Below, in pieces: positions 29,210 to 39,104 of a stretch of 64,000 bases of DNA (position 1 is its first letter; each line of letters opens with the position of its first letter). A program made the translations under genes and the position numbers. The DNA is from Aggregatibacter kilianii (lineage in GTDB: Bacteria; Pseudomonadota; Gammaproteobacteria; Enterobacterales; Pasteurellaceae): positions 620,001 through 684,000 of the forward strand of contig NZ_NRCN01000001.1 of the NCBI RefSeq assembly GCF_003130255.1. Direction: 5' to 3'. The notes under the pieces were generated by a model. The model ran no database searches, was not told the DNA's origin, and worked only from the letters and a program-made list of their open reading frames with translations.

Positions 29210-30424
29210 ATGGAACGCTTTCCAAAATCAGATAAATTAGAGCACGTTTGTTACGATATTCGCGGACCCGTGCACAAAGAGGCACTGCGCCTTGAAGAAG
29301 AAGGGCATAAAATTTTAAAACTGAATATCGGTAACCCCGCGCCTTTTGGTTTTGAAGCGCCTGATGAAATTCTCGTCGATGTATTACGCAATCTTCCTTC
29401 TGCGCAAGGTTATTGCGATTCCAAAGGGCTTTATTCTGCCCGTAAAGCTATCGTGCAATATTATCAATCAAAAGATATTCGTAACGTCACCGTTAATGAT
29501 GTTTACATCGGCAACGGTGTTTCTGAATTAATTACCATGTCTATGCAGGCATTGCTTAATGACGGCGACGAAGTGCTGATTCCAATGCCGGATTACCCGC
29601 TATGGACAGCCGCCGCAACCCTGGCAGGCGGTAAAGCCGTGCATTATTTATGTGATGAGCAGGCCGATTGGTTCCCTGATGTGGAAGACATCAAAGGCAA
29701 AGTGACATCGCGCACCAAAGCGATTGTAGTGATCAACCCGAACAACCCGACCGGCGCGGTATATAGCAAAGAATTACTGCTAGATATTGTGGAAGTGGCA
29801 CGTCAACATAATTTGATTATTTTTGCCGATGAGATTTACGACAAGATTTTATATGACGGAGCCGTACATCATCACATTGCGGCCTTGGCGCCGGACTTAT
29901 TAACCGTGACATTCAACGGCCTGTCTAAAGCCTATCGGGTAGCCGGTTTCCGTCAAGGTTGGATGATTCTCAATGGCCCGAAAAAACACGCACAGGGTTA
30001 CATTGAGGGCTTGGACATGTTGGCATCTATGCGTTTGTGTGCCAACGTGCCAATGCAACATGCTATTCAAACCGCACTTGGTGGCTATCAAAGCATTAAC
30101 GAATTTATTCTGCCGGGTGGGCGATTATTGGAACAACGCAATAAAGCCTATGAATTAATTAATCAAATTCCGGGGATTAGTTGCACTAAACCGATGGGCG
30201 CGTTGTATATGTTCCCCAAAGTCGACATTAAAAAATTCAATATTTACGATGATGAAAAAATGGTGTGTGATTTATTGGCACAAGAAAAAGTACTGTTGGT
30301 GCATGGACGGGGTTTTAACTGGCATTCACCGGATCACTTCCGTATCGTGACGTTGCCCTATGCTCATCAAATAGAAGAAGCCTTAGGCAAGTTTGCCAGA
30401 TTCTTGTCGCATTATCATCAGTAA
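29210..30424 (+). CDS. alaA: Glutamate-pyruvate aminotransferase AlaA
   Basis: PLP-dependent class I aminotransferase that makes alanine from pyruvate and glutamate. The 404 residues match the AlaA/YfbQ type from the start (ERFPKSDKLEHVCYDIRGPVHKEALRLEEEG). The PLP lysine lies in VTFNGLSKAYRVAGFRQGWM, NPNNPTGAVYSKE contacts substrate, and FADEIYDKILYDG holds the PLP-ring aspartate. It is monocistronic and ends in a strong terminator. Confidence 0.95.
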   Translation: MERFPKSDKLEHVCYDIRGPVHKEALRLEEEGHKILKLNIGNPAPFGFEAPDEILVDVLRNLPSAQGYCDSKGLYSARKAIVQYYQSKDIRNVTVNDVYIGNGVSELITMSMQALLNDGDEVLIPMPDYPLWTAAATLAGGKAVHYLCDEQADWFPDVEDIKGKVTSRTKAIVVINPNNPTGAVYSKELLLDIVEVARQHNLIIFADEIYDKILYDGAVHHHIAALAPDLLTVTFNGLSKAYRVAGFRQGWMILNGPKKHAQGYIEGLDMLASMRLCANVPMQHAIQTALGGYQSINEFILPGGRLLEQRNKAYELINQIPGISCTKPMGALYMFPKVDIKKFNIYDDEKMVCDLLAQEKVLLVHGRGFNWHSPDHFRIVTLPYAHQIEEALGKFARFLSHYHQ

Positions 30425-30431
30425 CGCAACA

Positions 30432-30460
30432 AAAAGTCCCGAATCATCGGGACTTTTTTT
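30432..30460 (+). terminator. Intrinsic terminator after alaA
   Basis: AGTCCCGA (30435-30442) pairs with TCGGGACT (30447-30454) around ATCA, flanked by A and T runs, with seven or more T at the end. Confidence 0.92.
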
Positions 30461-30471
30461 GCTTATATTTG

Positions 30472-30516
30472 AAAAGTGCGGTCATAAAATTCGTTAAATT
30501 TTATGACCGCATTTTA
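30472..30516. terminator. Degenerate USS inverted pair between alaA and fadR
   Basis: AAGTGCGGT at 30474-30482 faces ACCGCATTT at 30506-30514, in which one base of the uptake signal is changed. The stem is preserved apart from that position. It probably terminates fadR from the opposite side. Confidence 0.7.
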
Positions 30517-30532
30517 TTTCTATTATGATTTT

Positions 30533-31258
30533 TTATTCACTGAAATCTTTCGGAAAAAGATCCTGCATGCTTGCCCAAATAGCGCTACTTTCTTTTCCAT
30601 ACTGCAATACGCAAGGCGCTACTTCATCAATGGCTTGACGTTGGCAAATCTCAATCAAATTGGCATAAAAACGCTTAGCCAAGGCTCGCGCTTCGGCATT
30701 TTTGAAGTAAAACATCCCAATCCGGATATATAAACTTTTAAAGCTGTTAAGAATTAAACCATATACAGGATTATCAGATGCAAAGGCAAGCTTACGGAAC
30801 ACGTCATAGTCAAACTTAGTGTAATCTTCCGCTGTATCTTTTAATTGTTCTAAGGACTGTAAAATACTTAAAGATTGCTCCGGTGCGCGTTTAAAGGCTT
30901 TCGGAATGTAAATCATGGAAATATCGGTACGCGCTGAGCGCATATTCGCAATGAGTGAAGGCAGACGAGTGCCATCTAATTGAATCATTGTTTCCAAGAT
31001 ATTGAGGCCGGATGTTTCCCAAATATCATTCACTTTAGTGGGTTTGCCGTGTTGAATATTTAACCAACCATCCCGTGCTAAACGTTGTAATACTTCGCGC
31101 AATGTGGTGCGGGTAACCCCGATTTTATCGGCCAATTCTCGTTCTGCCGGCAAGTCTGACCCTGGAGGGAAATGATTATTCCAAATACTTTTGACAATAT
31201 ATTCTTCCGCCAAAGCTGCCGGGCTTTGCGCTTTCAGAAGGGTTGAATCATTATTCAT
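30533..31258 (-). CDS. fadR: Fatty acid metabolism regulator FadR
   Basis: GntR-family DNA-binding regulator that responds to long-chain acyl-CoA, represses fatty-acid breakdown and activates synthesis. The 241 residues have an N-terminal winged helix ([43 protein letters not shown]) and the helical acyl-CoA domain from about residue 80. It is divergent from nhaB, the same arrangement as in E. coli. A FadR-like half site (AACTGGTC) lies in the shared promoter region. Confidence 0.95.
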   Translation of the reverse strand: MNNDSTLLKAQSPAALAEEYIVKSIWNNHFPPGSDLPAERELADKIGVTRTTLREVLQRLARDGWLNIQHGKPTKVNDIWETSGLNILETMIQLDGTRLPSLIANMRSARTDISMIYIPKAFKRAPEQSLSILQSLEQLKDTAEDYTKFDYDVFRKLAFASDNPVYGLILNSFKSLYIRIGMFYFKNAEARALAKRFYANLIEICQRQAIDEVAPCVLQYGKESSAIWASMQDLFPKDFSE

Positions 31259-31302
31259 AGTAATAGCGTTTTTATATAAATTTAGTAAGTATCCAATAAT
31301 AT

Positions 31303-31320
31303 AACTGGTCTATTATCGTT
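31303..31320. promoter_or_regulatory. Possible FadR half site in the fadR/nhaB intergenic region
   Basis: AACTGGTC at 31303-31310 is a perfect left half of the FadR operator (AACTGGTC-N-GACCAGTT), but the right half ends only in TTATCGTT. It lies about 45 bp upstream of fadR. Confidence 0.3.
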
Positions 31321-31462
31321 GAAACGGCTATGCATTACAATTACATAATTATTTTTAAATCAAGATTGACATCATTTATGATTTTTGACACAGTTTAACC
31401 TTAAGTTACCTAAAATAGAGTAACTTAGAATTGTTTGGAGTTAAACGTAAGGGGCATCTTTT

Positions 31463-33013
31463 ATGGACAATAATAGTAATTATACACAAGCATTTCTTAA
31501 AAACTTTTTGGGCTCCAGTCCAGATTGGTACAAAATCACCATTGTCGTATTTCTCATTATCAACCCTATCTTATTTTTCATCACACCCTTTTGGGCCGGT
31601 TGGTTATTGGTTATCGAATTTATTTTTACCTTAGCCATGGCGCTAAAATGCTATCCATTACAACCCGGAGGGTTGCTTGCTATTGAGGCGACCATTATTG
31701 GCATGACAAGCCCCGAGCATATTAAAGCGGAAGTATTGGCTAACTTTGAAGTAATTTTGCTATTAATGTTTATGGTGGCAGGTATTTACTTCATGAAGCA
31801 ATTATTACTTTTTGTCTTCACGAAGCTTCTTCTTAACATCCATTCTAAGTTAGTACTTTCCTTGGCTTTTTGTTTCAGTGCAGCCTTCTTATCGGCGTTT
31901 TTGGATGCATTAACCGTAGTAGCGGTAATTATCAGCGTAGCAATGGGGTTTTATGGCGTATACCACAAAGTAGCTTCCGGCGGGACGTTCTATGACTCCA
32001 CGGATATCACTAATGATGAAAAAATTGGTAGTCACCATGAAACCTTAGAAGAATTCCGCGCCTTTTTACGCAGTTTAATGATGCATGCAGGAGTGGGAAC
32101 TGCATTAGGTGGCGTAATGACCATGGTCGGGGAACCACAAAACTTGATTATTGCTGAACAATCAGGCTGGAATTTTGTGGAATTCTTTTTCAGAATGGCG
32201 CCGGTAACTATTCCGGTCTTTTTATGCGGTATGTTAACTTGCGTATTGGTAGAAAAATTTCATCTCTTTGGTTACGGTGCAAAATTACCAAACAAAGTAT
32301 GGACGGTTTTAGCCGAATTCGATAAAGCCAACATGAAAAAACTCACCAAACAAGAACGTTTAAAACTCATCATGCAGGCGATAGTTGGAGTTTGGCTAAT
32401 TATTGGCTTGGCATTTCATTTAGCTTCTGTAGGTTTAATCGGATTAAGCATCATCATATTATGTACTTCACTTTGCGGAATCACCAGCGAACATACGTTG
32501 GGTAAAGCGTTCCAAGAATCCTTACCGTTTACTGCACTTTTAGTCGTATTCTTTACAATTGTTGCAGTGATTATTGACCAAAAACTTTTCGCACCGATTA
32601 TTCATTATGTATTGTCTGCAGAAAAAAGTACTCAGCTCACTTTATTCTACGCTTTCAACGGCTTACTTTCTGCCATTTCTGATAATGTATTCGTTGCAAC
32701 AGTGTATATTAACGAAGCGAAAAATGCCTTAGCGGCCAATATTATCCCACCACATCAATTTGAATTGTTGGCTGTGGCAATTAATACCGGAACTAACTTG
32801 CCTTCTGTCGCGACACCAAACGGCCAAGCTGCTTTCTTGTTCTTGTTGACATCATCGCTCGCCCCCCTAATTAACCTATCTTATGGTAGAATGGTTTATA
32901 TGGCATTGCCTTATACTATAGTGTTGTCCTTGGTAGGTTTGCTTGCCGTAGAATATATTTTACCGCCGATGACTATTTGGTTAGCAGAGCTGGGCTTAAT
33001 TATGCCGATTTAA
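31463..33013 (+). CDS. nhaB: Na+/H+ antiporter NhaB
   Basis: Inner-membrane sodium/proton antiporter of 516 residues with about 12 membrane segments. Family stretches include [10 protein letters not shown] at the start, [27 protein letters not shown] and [29 protein letters not shown] lies about 10 bp before the ATG. dsbB follows, as in E. coli. A 67-residue reading frame within its start is only a shadow. Confidence 0.95.
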   Translation: MDNNSNYTQAFLKNFLGSSPDWYKITIVVFLIINPILFFITPFWAGWLLVIEFIFTLAMALKCYPLQPGGLLAIEATIIGMTSPEHIKAEVLANFEVILLLMFMVAGIYFMKQLLLFVFTKLLLNIHSKLVLSLAFCFSAAFLSAFLDALTVVAVIISVAMGFYGVYHKVASGGTFYDSTDITNDEKIGSHHETLEEFRAFLRSLMMHAGVGTALGGVMTMVGEPQNLIIAEQSGWNFVEFFFRMAPVTIPVFLCGMLTCVLVEKFHLFGYGAKLPNKVWTVLAEFDKANMKKLTKQERLKLIMQAIVGVWLIIGLAFHLASVGLIGLSIIILCTSLCGITSEHTLGKAFQESLPFTALLVVFFTIVAVIIDQKLFAPIIHYVLSAEKSTQLTLFYAFNGLLSAISDNVFVATVYINEAKNALAANIIPPHQFELLAVAINTGTNLPSVATPNGQAAFLFLLTSSLAPLINLSYGRMVYMALPYTIVLSLVGLLAVEYILPPMTIWLAELGLIMPI

Positions 33014-33055
33014 TGGATTTGAAGATTAATCAACAATAGAGAGGGATAAAACGCT

Positions 33056-33595
33056 ATGCTACATTTTTTCAAAACACTTTCCGTCCAACGTTCAGGTTGG
33101 TTGTTGTTATTGATTTCAGCATTAGCGTTAGAAGGCGCAGCACTTTATTTTCAGTATGGCATGGAGTTGCAACCCTGCGTGATGTGTATTTATGAACGCG
33201 TGGCATTATTCGGTATTGCCTTTGCCGGCTTAGTCGGCTTAATTGCCCCGCGTTTCTTAATAATGCGTTTATTGGCGTTGCTCATTGCTTTTGTAAGTGC
33301 GGTCAAAGGGTTACTTATTTCTATCAAACACGTTGACTATCAATTACATCCGGCCCCTTGGAATCAATGTTCTTACCTGCCGGAGTTTCCACAAACCTTG
33401 CCATTAGATAAATGGTTTCCGGTACTGTTCCACCCGACGGGTTCTTGCAGTGATGAAGTCTGGTCTTGGCTAGGACTTTCCATGGCACAGTGGATTGTCA
33501 TAATGTTTGCGGTGTATTTGTTGGTATTAGTATTAGTGTTGGTTAGCCAATTTAAACGTCTTGAAACCCGTGGTAGAAGACGCTTGTTTAACTAA
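33056..33595 (+). CDS. dsbB: Disulfide bond formation protein B
   Basis: Inner-membrane quinone reductase that re-oxidises DsbA. The 179 residues have four membrane segments. The first periplasmic loop carries the redox pair CVMC (Cys41/Cys44) in QPCVMCIYERVALFG. The second loop carries the other pair, in WNQCSYLPEF and PTGSCSDEVW. The C-terminal tail is basic. It follows nhaB after 42 bp. An uptake signal lies in the third membrane region. A strong terminator follows. Confidence 0.95.
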   Translation: MLHFFKTLSVQRSGWLLLLISALALEGAALYFQYGMELQPCVMCIYERVALFGIAFAGLVGLIAPRFLIMRLLALLIAFVSAVKGLLISIKHVDYQLHPAPWNQCSYLPEFPQTLPLDKWFPVLFHPTGSCSDEVWSWLGLSMAQWIVIMFAVYLLVLVLVLVSQFKRLETRGRRRLFN

Positions 33596-33603
33596 GCATA
33601 AAC

Positions 33604-33640
33604 AAAAATGGTGTAGTCTCTCAACTACACCATTTTTTTG
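33604..33640 (+). terminator. Intrinsic terminator after dsbB
   Basis: AAATGGTGTAG (33606-33616) pairs with CTACACCATTT (33625-33635) around an 8-nt loop, followed by seven T. Confidence 0.92.
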
Positions 33641-33642
33641 GT

Positions 33643-33789
33643 TTAAATATCCTGCACCACAAACTGCAAGGCATGGCGGGCAAATAATTTAGCCTTGCGC
33701 TGTTTTAAATGTTTTAAACGTAAGGCACGGGCTTGTTGTTGGTGGAAGAATTTCTTTTTAGTTGGTTTTAAGAATCTTCTCTTGTGCAT
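33643..33789 (-). CDS. Small basic protein, 48 residues, overlapping the end of mltF
   Basis: A short reading frame starts at ATG 33789-33787 and ends at TAA 33645-33643. It encodes a highly basic 48-residue protein beginning [19 protein letters not shown] and rich in Lys, Arg, His and Gln. GGAGGG lies 8 nt before the ATG, one of the best ribosome sites in the window. The first 32 bp overlap the 3' end of mltF in another frame, so coupling is likely. I do not recognise a family; it is not L34. Composition suggests an RNA- or ribosome-binding protein, but that is speculation. Confidence 0.6.
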   Translation of the reverse strand: MHKRRFLKPTKKKFFHQQQARALRLKHLKQRKAKLFARHALQFVVQDI

Positions 33790-35230
33790 GATTATTTCCC
33801 TCCATGGGTAAATTGGTAGCTGAATTATTGCTCATTTCATTGTTTTTATCATTTTGGCTTTGTTGCACGCGGTAATAATTCATAATGCTATTCATATAGC
33901 GACGAATATTCTCCACATATTGAAAGGCTTCGTACCCTCGTGCATAACCATATTTCAAGTTGGAATAGTAACGTTTTTCCGCTAATAACGGTAAGTTCTT
34001 TTTCACATCCAACCAATTATCCGGGTTACCACCTAAACTTTTGGTTAAACGACGCGCATCTAATAAATGTCCTAGTCCCATATTATAAGCTGCCAAGGCA
34101 AACCAAATACGATCTTCGCTATTAATACTGTCGGGGATCTGCTCAATCAACCAATGCAAATATTCGGAACCTGCTTTAATGCTTTGTTCGGGGTCGGTGC
34201 GATCACTGATTTTCATGCGTTCGGCAGTATCTTTGGTCAACATCATCATGCCACGAACCCCCGTGGGCGAAGTAGCATCAGGATTCCAATGAGATTCTTG
34301 ATATGCAATGGCCGCCAATAAACGCCAATCTAAATCACCTTTATATTTAGTAAAGAGCGGTTCAAATTTCGGGAGAATCGTCTCAATAGAATTCAAATAC
34401 GACTTGGTATCCACATAATCAAACTGACGGAAATGATTAAAATATTTCTCTTCAATACTGGCAATTAACCCTGAATCAATCGAAGTATTCATAAAATCCA
34501 GTAAAGCCGACTGCAATTCACTGGAGGAATTATCCGGCAAATACCAATGCACACTCATCTCATCGGTTAAATCAAAAGCCACGGCAACTTCCGGTTTAAT
34601 TTGTTGGGTAGCAGAAATATCCAAAGAATTGGCGATGGTATAAGCAATTTTGCCTTCCGCCACTTGCAATAATAATTCTTCCTGCGTGAGTTTTTTATCC
34701 ACGGTCCAACTGAGTTTCAGGTGTTTAAGTTGAGCTTCTTTTAAAATTTGCTCTAATTCGGAGCTGTCGGGAATCACCAATGTCCCATTAACTTGTGCTA
34801 AAGAACGGGGGCGGTTTTCGCCTTTACGATATGCAAGTTGCCAAGAAGCGGAATAATAAGATGGGCCAAGTTGGAAATGTTCTGCTTTACCCGTGTGATA
34901 AAAAAGATTGGCAGCCGCGATGTCGATTTTGTGTTCATCTAACGCAGTAAACAGAGCATCGGTACTTTCCATTGGCTGCATTTCAAGATCCACATTCAAA
35001 TAGTTGGCAAAGGCTTTGCTTAATTCATATTCCAAGCCTGATTCACCTTCTCCATTAATAAAATAAGAAATAGGATGATTAATCGTGCCGACCACCAATT
35101 TGCCGCGCTCTTGAATTGCGTGATAAGGGTTTTCTTCCGAATGCATGATTTGGTGCCACGGAAACACCATATCAATTGCCCAAAGTAATAAACATAAGCC
35201 CGCAACAATGCGTAAAAATAAACCTTTCAA
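33758..35230 (-). CDS. mltF: Membrane-bound lytic murein transglycosylase F
   Basis: Peptidoglycan-cleaving enzyme of the outer membrane. The 490 residues contain an N-terminal hydrophobic signal/anchor ([18 protein letters not shown]), a periplasmic binding-protein-like domain at about residues 43-270, and a C-terminal SLT domain with catalytic Glu in [26 protein letters not shown] and the [16 protein letters not shown] segment. The C-terminal tail is Asn/Gln-rich. folB lies 15 bp upstream on the same strand. Confidence 0.93.
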   Translation of the reverse strand: MKGLFLRIVAGLCLLLWAIDMVFPWHQIMHSEENPYHAIQERGKLVVGTINHPISYFINGEGESGLEYELSKAFANYLNVDLEMQPMESTDALFTALDEHKIDIAAANLFYHTGKAEHFQLGPSYYSASWQLAYRKGENRPRSLAQVNGTLVIPDSSELEQILKEAQLKHLKLSWTVDKKLTQEELLLQVAEGKIAYTIANSLDISATQQIKPEVAVAFDLTDEMSVHWYLPDNSSSELQSALLDFMNTSIDSGLIASIEEKYFNHFRQFDYVDTKSYLNSIETILPKFEPLFTKYKGDLDWRLLAAIAYQESHWNPDATSPTGVRGMMMLTKDTAERMKISDRTDPEQSIKAGSEYLHWLIEQIPDSINSEDRIWFALAAYNMGLGHLLDARRLTKSLGGNPDNWLDVKKNLPLLAEKRYYSNLKYGYARGYEAFQYVENIRRYMNSIMNYYRVQQSQNDKNNEMSNNSATNLPMEGNNHAQEKILKTN

Positions 35231-35244
35231 ATCGTCTTTTTCTC

Positions 35245-35604
35245 TTACCTGTCACGACCTCGCTCAATAATTACACCCACATTGCTCGCTTGTGCTACTG
35301 CTTTCGGTTTGCTTAATTTGAGTCGAAGCCATGTTATTTTAAATCGTTGTTGTAATTGTTCCGCCACTTCATTTGCGACCCGTTCAATCAATAGAAAGGG
35401 TTTGGACTGCACGTAATCAATGATAAATTCACTGACCTGAGCATAATTTAGCGTCAATTTTACATCATCGGCAGTCGCCGCTTGGCGGGTATCCCACGCC
35501 ATTTCGACATCAAAAATAAGTTTTTGTTTAATTTGTTGTTCCCAGTCATACACGCCGATTTGCGCGAATACCGTCAAACCTTCAATAAAAATCAAATCTT
35601 GCAT
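35245..35604 (-). CDS. folB: Dihydroneopterin aldolase
   Basis: Folate-pathway enzyme that converts 7,8-dihydroneopterin to 6-hydroxymethyl-dihydropterin and glycolaldehyde. At 119 residues it has the normal length. Family marks are [23 protein letters not shown] at the start, [23 protein letters not shown] with the catalytic region, and LKLSKPKAV. It is divergent from plsY, as in E. coli (folB/ygiH). Confidence 0.94.
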   Translation of the reverse strand: MQDLIFIEGLTVFAQIGVYDWEQQIKQKLIFDVEMAWDTRQAATADDVKLTLNYAQVSEFIIDYVQSKPFLLIERVANEVAEQLQQRFKITWLRLKLSKPKAVAQASNVGVIIERGRDR

Positions 35605-35703
35605 GGGGTTCCTATGCAGTTAATGGCTAAAATTTTTGTGGGCTTATACTACCAACTTTGGGTACAATAGACGAACTATTTTTGTTAAGCCATAGGAAAT
35701 CCC

Positions 35704-36300
35704 ATGAGCCTTTTCGCCCTATTTTACATGCTATTGAGCTACCTACTCGGCTCAGTTTCCAGTGCGATTTTATTATGCCGACTTGCCGGCTTGCCCGACC
35801 CACGAACCTCTGGCTCAAATAACCCCGGAGCAACCAATGTACTACGCATCGGTGGGCGTTGGGTAGCATTAGCCGTGTTACTTTGCGATATGTTAAAAGG
35901 TACATTGCCCGTCTGGTTTGGTTATTATCTCGGCTTAACCCAATTTGAATTAGGCATGGTGGCACTCGGTGCTTGTCTAGGTCATATCTTCCCAATTTTC
36001 TTTAAATTTAAAGGCGGCAAAGGCGTTGCCACGGCGTTTGGTGCCATTGCGCCTATTGCTTGGGGCGTACTTTTTTCCATGTTAGGCACATGGCTTATGG
36101 TTTTCTTGATCAGCGGCTACTCTTCTCTCAGCGCTGTCGTCACTGCCTTGTTAGTGCCGTTTTATGTTTGGTGGTTCAAACCCGAATTCACCTTCCCAGT
36201 CGCTTTAGTTTGTTGCCTGCTCATCTACCGCCACCATGAAAACATCCAACGTCTCTGGCGTGGACAGGAAGATAAAATGTGGAGCAAATTTAAAAAGTAA
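35704..36300 (+). CDS. plsY: Acyl-phosphate:glycerol-3-phosphate acyltransferase
   Basis: Inner-membrane enzyme that acylates glycerol 3-phosphate from acyl phosphate, the first step of phospholipid synthesis. The 198 residues have five or so membrane segments. The three motifs are visible: [47 protein letters not shown] and [16 protein letters not shown]. It is divergent from folB with 99 bp between. Confidence 0.95.
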   Translation: MSLFALFYMLLSYLLGSVSSAILLCRLAGLPDPRTSGSNNPGATNVLRIGGRWVALAVLLCDMLKGTLPVWFGYYLGLTQFELGMVALGACLGHIFPIFFKFKGGKGVATAFGAIAPIAWGVLFSMLGTWLMVFLISGYSSLSAVVTALLVPFYVWWFKPEFTFPVALVCCLLIYRHHENIQRLWRGQEDKMWSKFKK

Positions 36301-36320
36301 CTCGCTTAAAAAATACCGAA

Positions 36321-36360
36321 AAAAATGACCGCACTTTGGTTTTAAGTGCGGTCATTTTTC
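36321..36360. terminator. USS inverted pair between plsY and kbp
   Basis: ACCGCACTT at 36328-36336 faces AAGTGCGGT at 36344-36352 with extended arms (AAAAATGACCGC... / ...GCGGTCATTTTT). It sits between convergent genes and should terminate both. Confidence 0.85.
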
Positions 36361-36382
36361 TAAACGTTTTTTTAAGGCGAAA

Positions 36383-36826
36383 CTATAATCCTTTCGGCAA
36401 GCGAATTTTTTGTCCCGGGAAGATTTTATCTGCGTCTTTAATCACTTCCTTATTCGCCGCCACGATTGCCGTGTATTTGCTGCCGTTGCCATAATGTTTT
36501 TCGGCGATTTTCCAAAGAGTATCACCTTTTTGAATCACATAAAATTCATCATCGCCGGCAAGGCTTTCGCCGTTTTGCACGGTAACGTCATCAATGTTTA
36601 CATTACTGATACCAACGATATTACCTGCCATTAACACCGCTTTTTCTAAAGCGCCGGCAGAACTGGCTACACCGGAAATTTTAGCGACACCGTTTTCAAC
36701 TTTCACATCTACATCCGCAACACCCGGATTATCTTCGTTAATGTGCTTGGTCACTGCGGCGGAAGCCTCTTCTTCTTTGCTAAAGATTTTTTTTCCGATA
36801 TCGCCGACAAAATCAAATAATCCCAT
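36383..36826 (-). CDS. kbp: BON-LysM protein, potassium-binding protein Kbp (YgaU)
   Basis: Cytoplasmic two-domain protein of about 147 residues, homologous to E. coli Kbp (149). A BON domain (ADVDVKVENGVAKISGVASSAGALEKAV) is followed by a C-terminal LysM domain (YVIQKGDTLWKIAEKHYG ... NKEVIKDADKIFPGQKIRLP). In E. coli it binds K+ and supports growth at high K+. The start at 36826 (MGLFDFVGDIG) is preferred over the ATG 6 bp upstream, because AAGGAG is then at proper distance and the E. coli protein also begins MGLF. Confidence 0.9.
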   Translation of the reverse strand: MGLFDFVGDIGKKIFSKEEEASAAVTKHINEDNPGVADVDVKVENGVAKISGVASSAGALEKAVLMAGNIVGISNVNIDDVTVQNGESLAGDDEFYVIQKGDTLWKIAEKHYGNGSKYTAIVAANKEVIKDADKIFPGQKIRLPKGL

Positions 36827-36964
36827 TTTCATCTCCTTATTGATTCATTGAGGGAATCAACAAAATAACTAATTCGGCCGTATAAGTCTAGGAATAAAAT
36901 GTTAGACGGAAAAATTGGTTATAGATTAGAATAACGCTAATTTAACTTAAAGATAGGAAATATT

Positions 36965-37792
36965 ATGCGTTGGCAAGGTCGTAGAGAAAGTTCAAATGTG
37001 GAAGACAGACGTTCATCCGGAGGCGGCTTCGGCGGAGGCAAACCTACCGGTATTTTGGGACTGATTATTATTTTGGTGGGCGCTTACTATGGTGTGGACT
37101 TATCGGGCTTAGTGGGCAGAGTTGGTGTGGAAACCACACAAAGTACGCCGTTACAATCACAGCAAGAAGATCAATTGTTTAAACTTTCTAAAGTGGTTCT
37201 GGGCGACACCGAAGAGGTTTGGACGGCGTACTTTTCCAAAAATAACAGACAATATGTGGAACCGCGAATGGTCATCTATAACGGAGTAACCCCGACCGCT
37301 TGCGGCACAGGACAATCTGCTATGGGCCCCTTCTACTGTCCGAACGATGAACGGGTCTATTTGGATTTGTCGTTTTATAACGATATGAAAAATAAACTCG
37401 GCGCTGCAGGCGAATCTGCCTTTGCCTATGTTATCGCCCATGAAGTGGGACATCACGTACAGAATTTATTAGGCACGCTGACACAGGTGCACCGCCTGCA
37501 AAGTCGAGCGTCCCGAGCGGAAGCTAATCAACTCTCGGTGAAATTGGAACTACAAGCAGATTGCTATGCCGGCGTGTGGGCATCACAAGCGGTGAAAAGC
37601 GGTTTATTTGAAAGGGGCGATATTGAAAAAGCCTTTAATGCGGCAGAATCGGTAGGCGATGATCGCCTGCAAAAACGCAGTCAGGGTTATGTGGTTCCCG
37701 ACAGTTTCACTCATGGCACTTCAGCGCAACGTTTGCAATGGTTTAAAGTGGGTTTAACTAGTGCTAATCCGGCCCAATGTAATACTTTTTAA
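36965..37792 (+). CDS. ypfJ: Predicted neutral zinc metallopeptidase YpfJ
   Basis: Membrane-anchored putative zinc protease of 275 residues. An N-terminal Arg/Ser/Gly-rich stretch (RWQGRRESSNVEDRR, GGGFGGG) is followed by one membrane segment (ILGLIIILVGAYYGVDL) and a globular domain with the motif YVIAHEVGHHVQN (HExxH), a downstream LQADCYAGVWA that likely gives the third ligand, and VPDSFTHGTSAQR. Length and layout match the family. The substrate is unknown. Confidence 0.9.
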   Translation: MRWQGRRESSNVEDRRSSGGGFGGGKPTGILGLIIILVGAYYGVDLSGLVGRVGVETTQSTPLQSQQEDQLFKLSKVVLGDTEEVWTAYFSKNNRQYVEPRMVIYNGVTPTACGTGQSAMGPFYCPNDERVYLDLSFYNDMKNKLGAAGESAFAYVIAHEVGHHVQNLLGTLTQVHRLQSRASRAEANQLSVKLELQADCYAGVWASQAVKSGLFERGDIEKAFNAAESVGDDRLQKRSQGYVVPDSFTHGTSAQRLQWFKVGLTSANPAQCNTF

Positions 37793-37806
37793 CGATTGAA
37801 AGAAAT

Positions 37807-37838
37807 AAAAAGTGCGGTCAAAATTGACCGCACTTTTC
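37807..37838. terminator. USS inverted pair between ypfJ and serA
   Basis: AAAAAGTGCGGTCA and TGACCGCACTTTT form a 13-bp stem with a 4-nt loop between convergent genes. Confidence 0.88.
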
Positions 37839-37848
37839 ATTTACAACA

Positions 37849-39081
37849 TTAAAACAACACTCTTGTACGAATCGTGCCGTCAATTTCTCGCAATTTTGCC
37901 AATAATGGCGTGGCGTCATCCGTTTCCACATCAATCACCACATAACCGATTTTCGGATCGGTTTGCAGGTATTGTGCCGCAATATTAATGTTGGCCTCCA
38001 CAAAAATTTGGTTGATTCTATTCAACACACCCTGACGGTTTTCGTGAATATGCAATAAACGTTTCGAGCCTTCGTGTTCCGGTAAAGACACTTCAGGGAA
38101 GTTGACGGAAGACAGCGTTGAACCGTTATCGGAATATTTCACGAATTTACCCGTCACTTCAGCACCGATATTTTCTTGCGCTTCCGCTGTTGAACCGCCG
38201 ATATGCGGAGTTAACAATACATTATCGAATTTACGCAACGGCGAAATGAATTCTTCCTTAATGGACGCCGGTTCGTTCGGAAACACGTCAATGGCCGCAC
38301 CGTGCAATTTGCCTTCTTCTAGGGCTTTTGCCAAGGCATCAATATCCACCACCGTACCGCGCGCCGCATTAATCAAAATAGAATCCTGTTTTAATTGGGC
38401 AATACGTTCTGCACTGATTAAATTACGGGTGGAAGGCAAATCCGGTACATGCAGGGAAATCACATCACAAGAACCGAGTAATTCTTCTAAGCTACGTACT
38501 TGCTTGGCGTTACCAAGAGGAAGTTTGTTTTCAATATCATAAAAATGCACATCCATACCCAATGATTCTGCAATAATACTGAGCTGCGAACCGATATGAC
38601 CGTAACCAACGATACCCAGTTTTTTGCCACGCACTTCGTGTGAGCCCACGGCAGATTTATTCCATAAACCACGATGCACTTCCGCATTGGCTTTCGGAAT
38701 GTTACGCATTAATAACAAGATCTCGCCCAACACTAATTCCGCGACGGAACGGGTGTTGGAAAATGGCGCATTAAACACCGGAATACCGCGTGCTTTAGCG
38801 GCATTTAAATCCACTTGGTTGGTACCGATACAGAAACAACCGATCGCAATAAGTTTTGGTGCGGCGGCAATCATTTCTGCAGTCAAATGAGTACGGGAAC
38901 GCAAACCGACAAAATGGGCTTCTTTAATAGCCTCTTTTAAATCGTCGCCATCCAACGCTTTTTCATAATAATCAATATTGGTATAACCTGCGGCATGTAA
39001 GGTGTCTACGGCACTTTGGTGCACGCCTTCGAGTAACACAAATTTAATTTTAGATTTATCTAATGAAACTTTTGATGTCAT
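37849..39081 (-). CDS. serA: D-3-phosphoglycerate dehydrogenase
   Basis: First enzyme of serine synthesis; it oxidises 3-phosphoglycerate with NAD. The 410 residues carry the NAD-binding loop LGIVGYGHIGSQLSIIAESLGMDVHFYD, the substrate/catalytic segments INAARGTVVDIDALAKAL and LLTPHIGGSTAEAQENIG, and a C-terminal ACT domain (LLHIHENRQGVLNRINQIF) for serine feedback. rpiA lies upstream on the same strand with a 23-bp gap, as in E. coli. With serB at 55 kb, two of the three serine-pathway steps are in this window. Confidence 0.96.
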   Translation of the reverse strand: MTSKVSLDKSKIKFVLLEGVHQSAVDTLHAAGYTNIDYYEKALDGDDLKEAIKEAHFVGLRSRTHLTAEMIAAAPKLIAIGCFCIGTNQVDLNAAKARGIPVFNAPFSNTRSVAELVLGEILLLMRNIPKANAEVHRGLWNKSAVGSHEVRGKKLGIVGYGHIGSQLSIIAESLGMDVHFYDIENKLPLGNAKQVRSLEELLGSCDVISLHVPDLPSTRNLISAERIAQLKQDSILINAARGTVVDIDALAKALEEGKLHGAAIDVFPNEPASIKEEFISPLRKFDNVLLTPHIGGSTAEAQENIGAEVTGKFVKYSDNGSTLSSVNFPEVSLPEHEGSKRLLHIHENRQGVLNRINQIFVEANINIAAQYLQTDPKIGYVVIDVETDDATPLLAKLREIDGTIRTRVLF

Positions 39082-39104
39082 GCTTGCTCTCCATTTATTA
39101 TTTT

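Noticed and set aside
29900-30158. Overlapping frames on both strands inside alaA
   Set aside because: Both are shadows of a conserved aminotransferase.
38102-38542. 146-codon plus-strand frame inside serA
   Set aside because: Antisense shadow of serA without ribosome site or domain.
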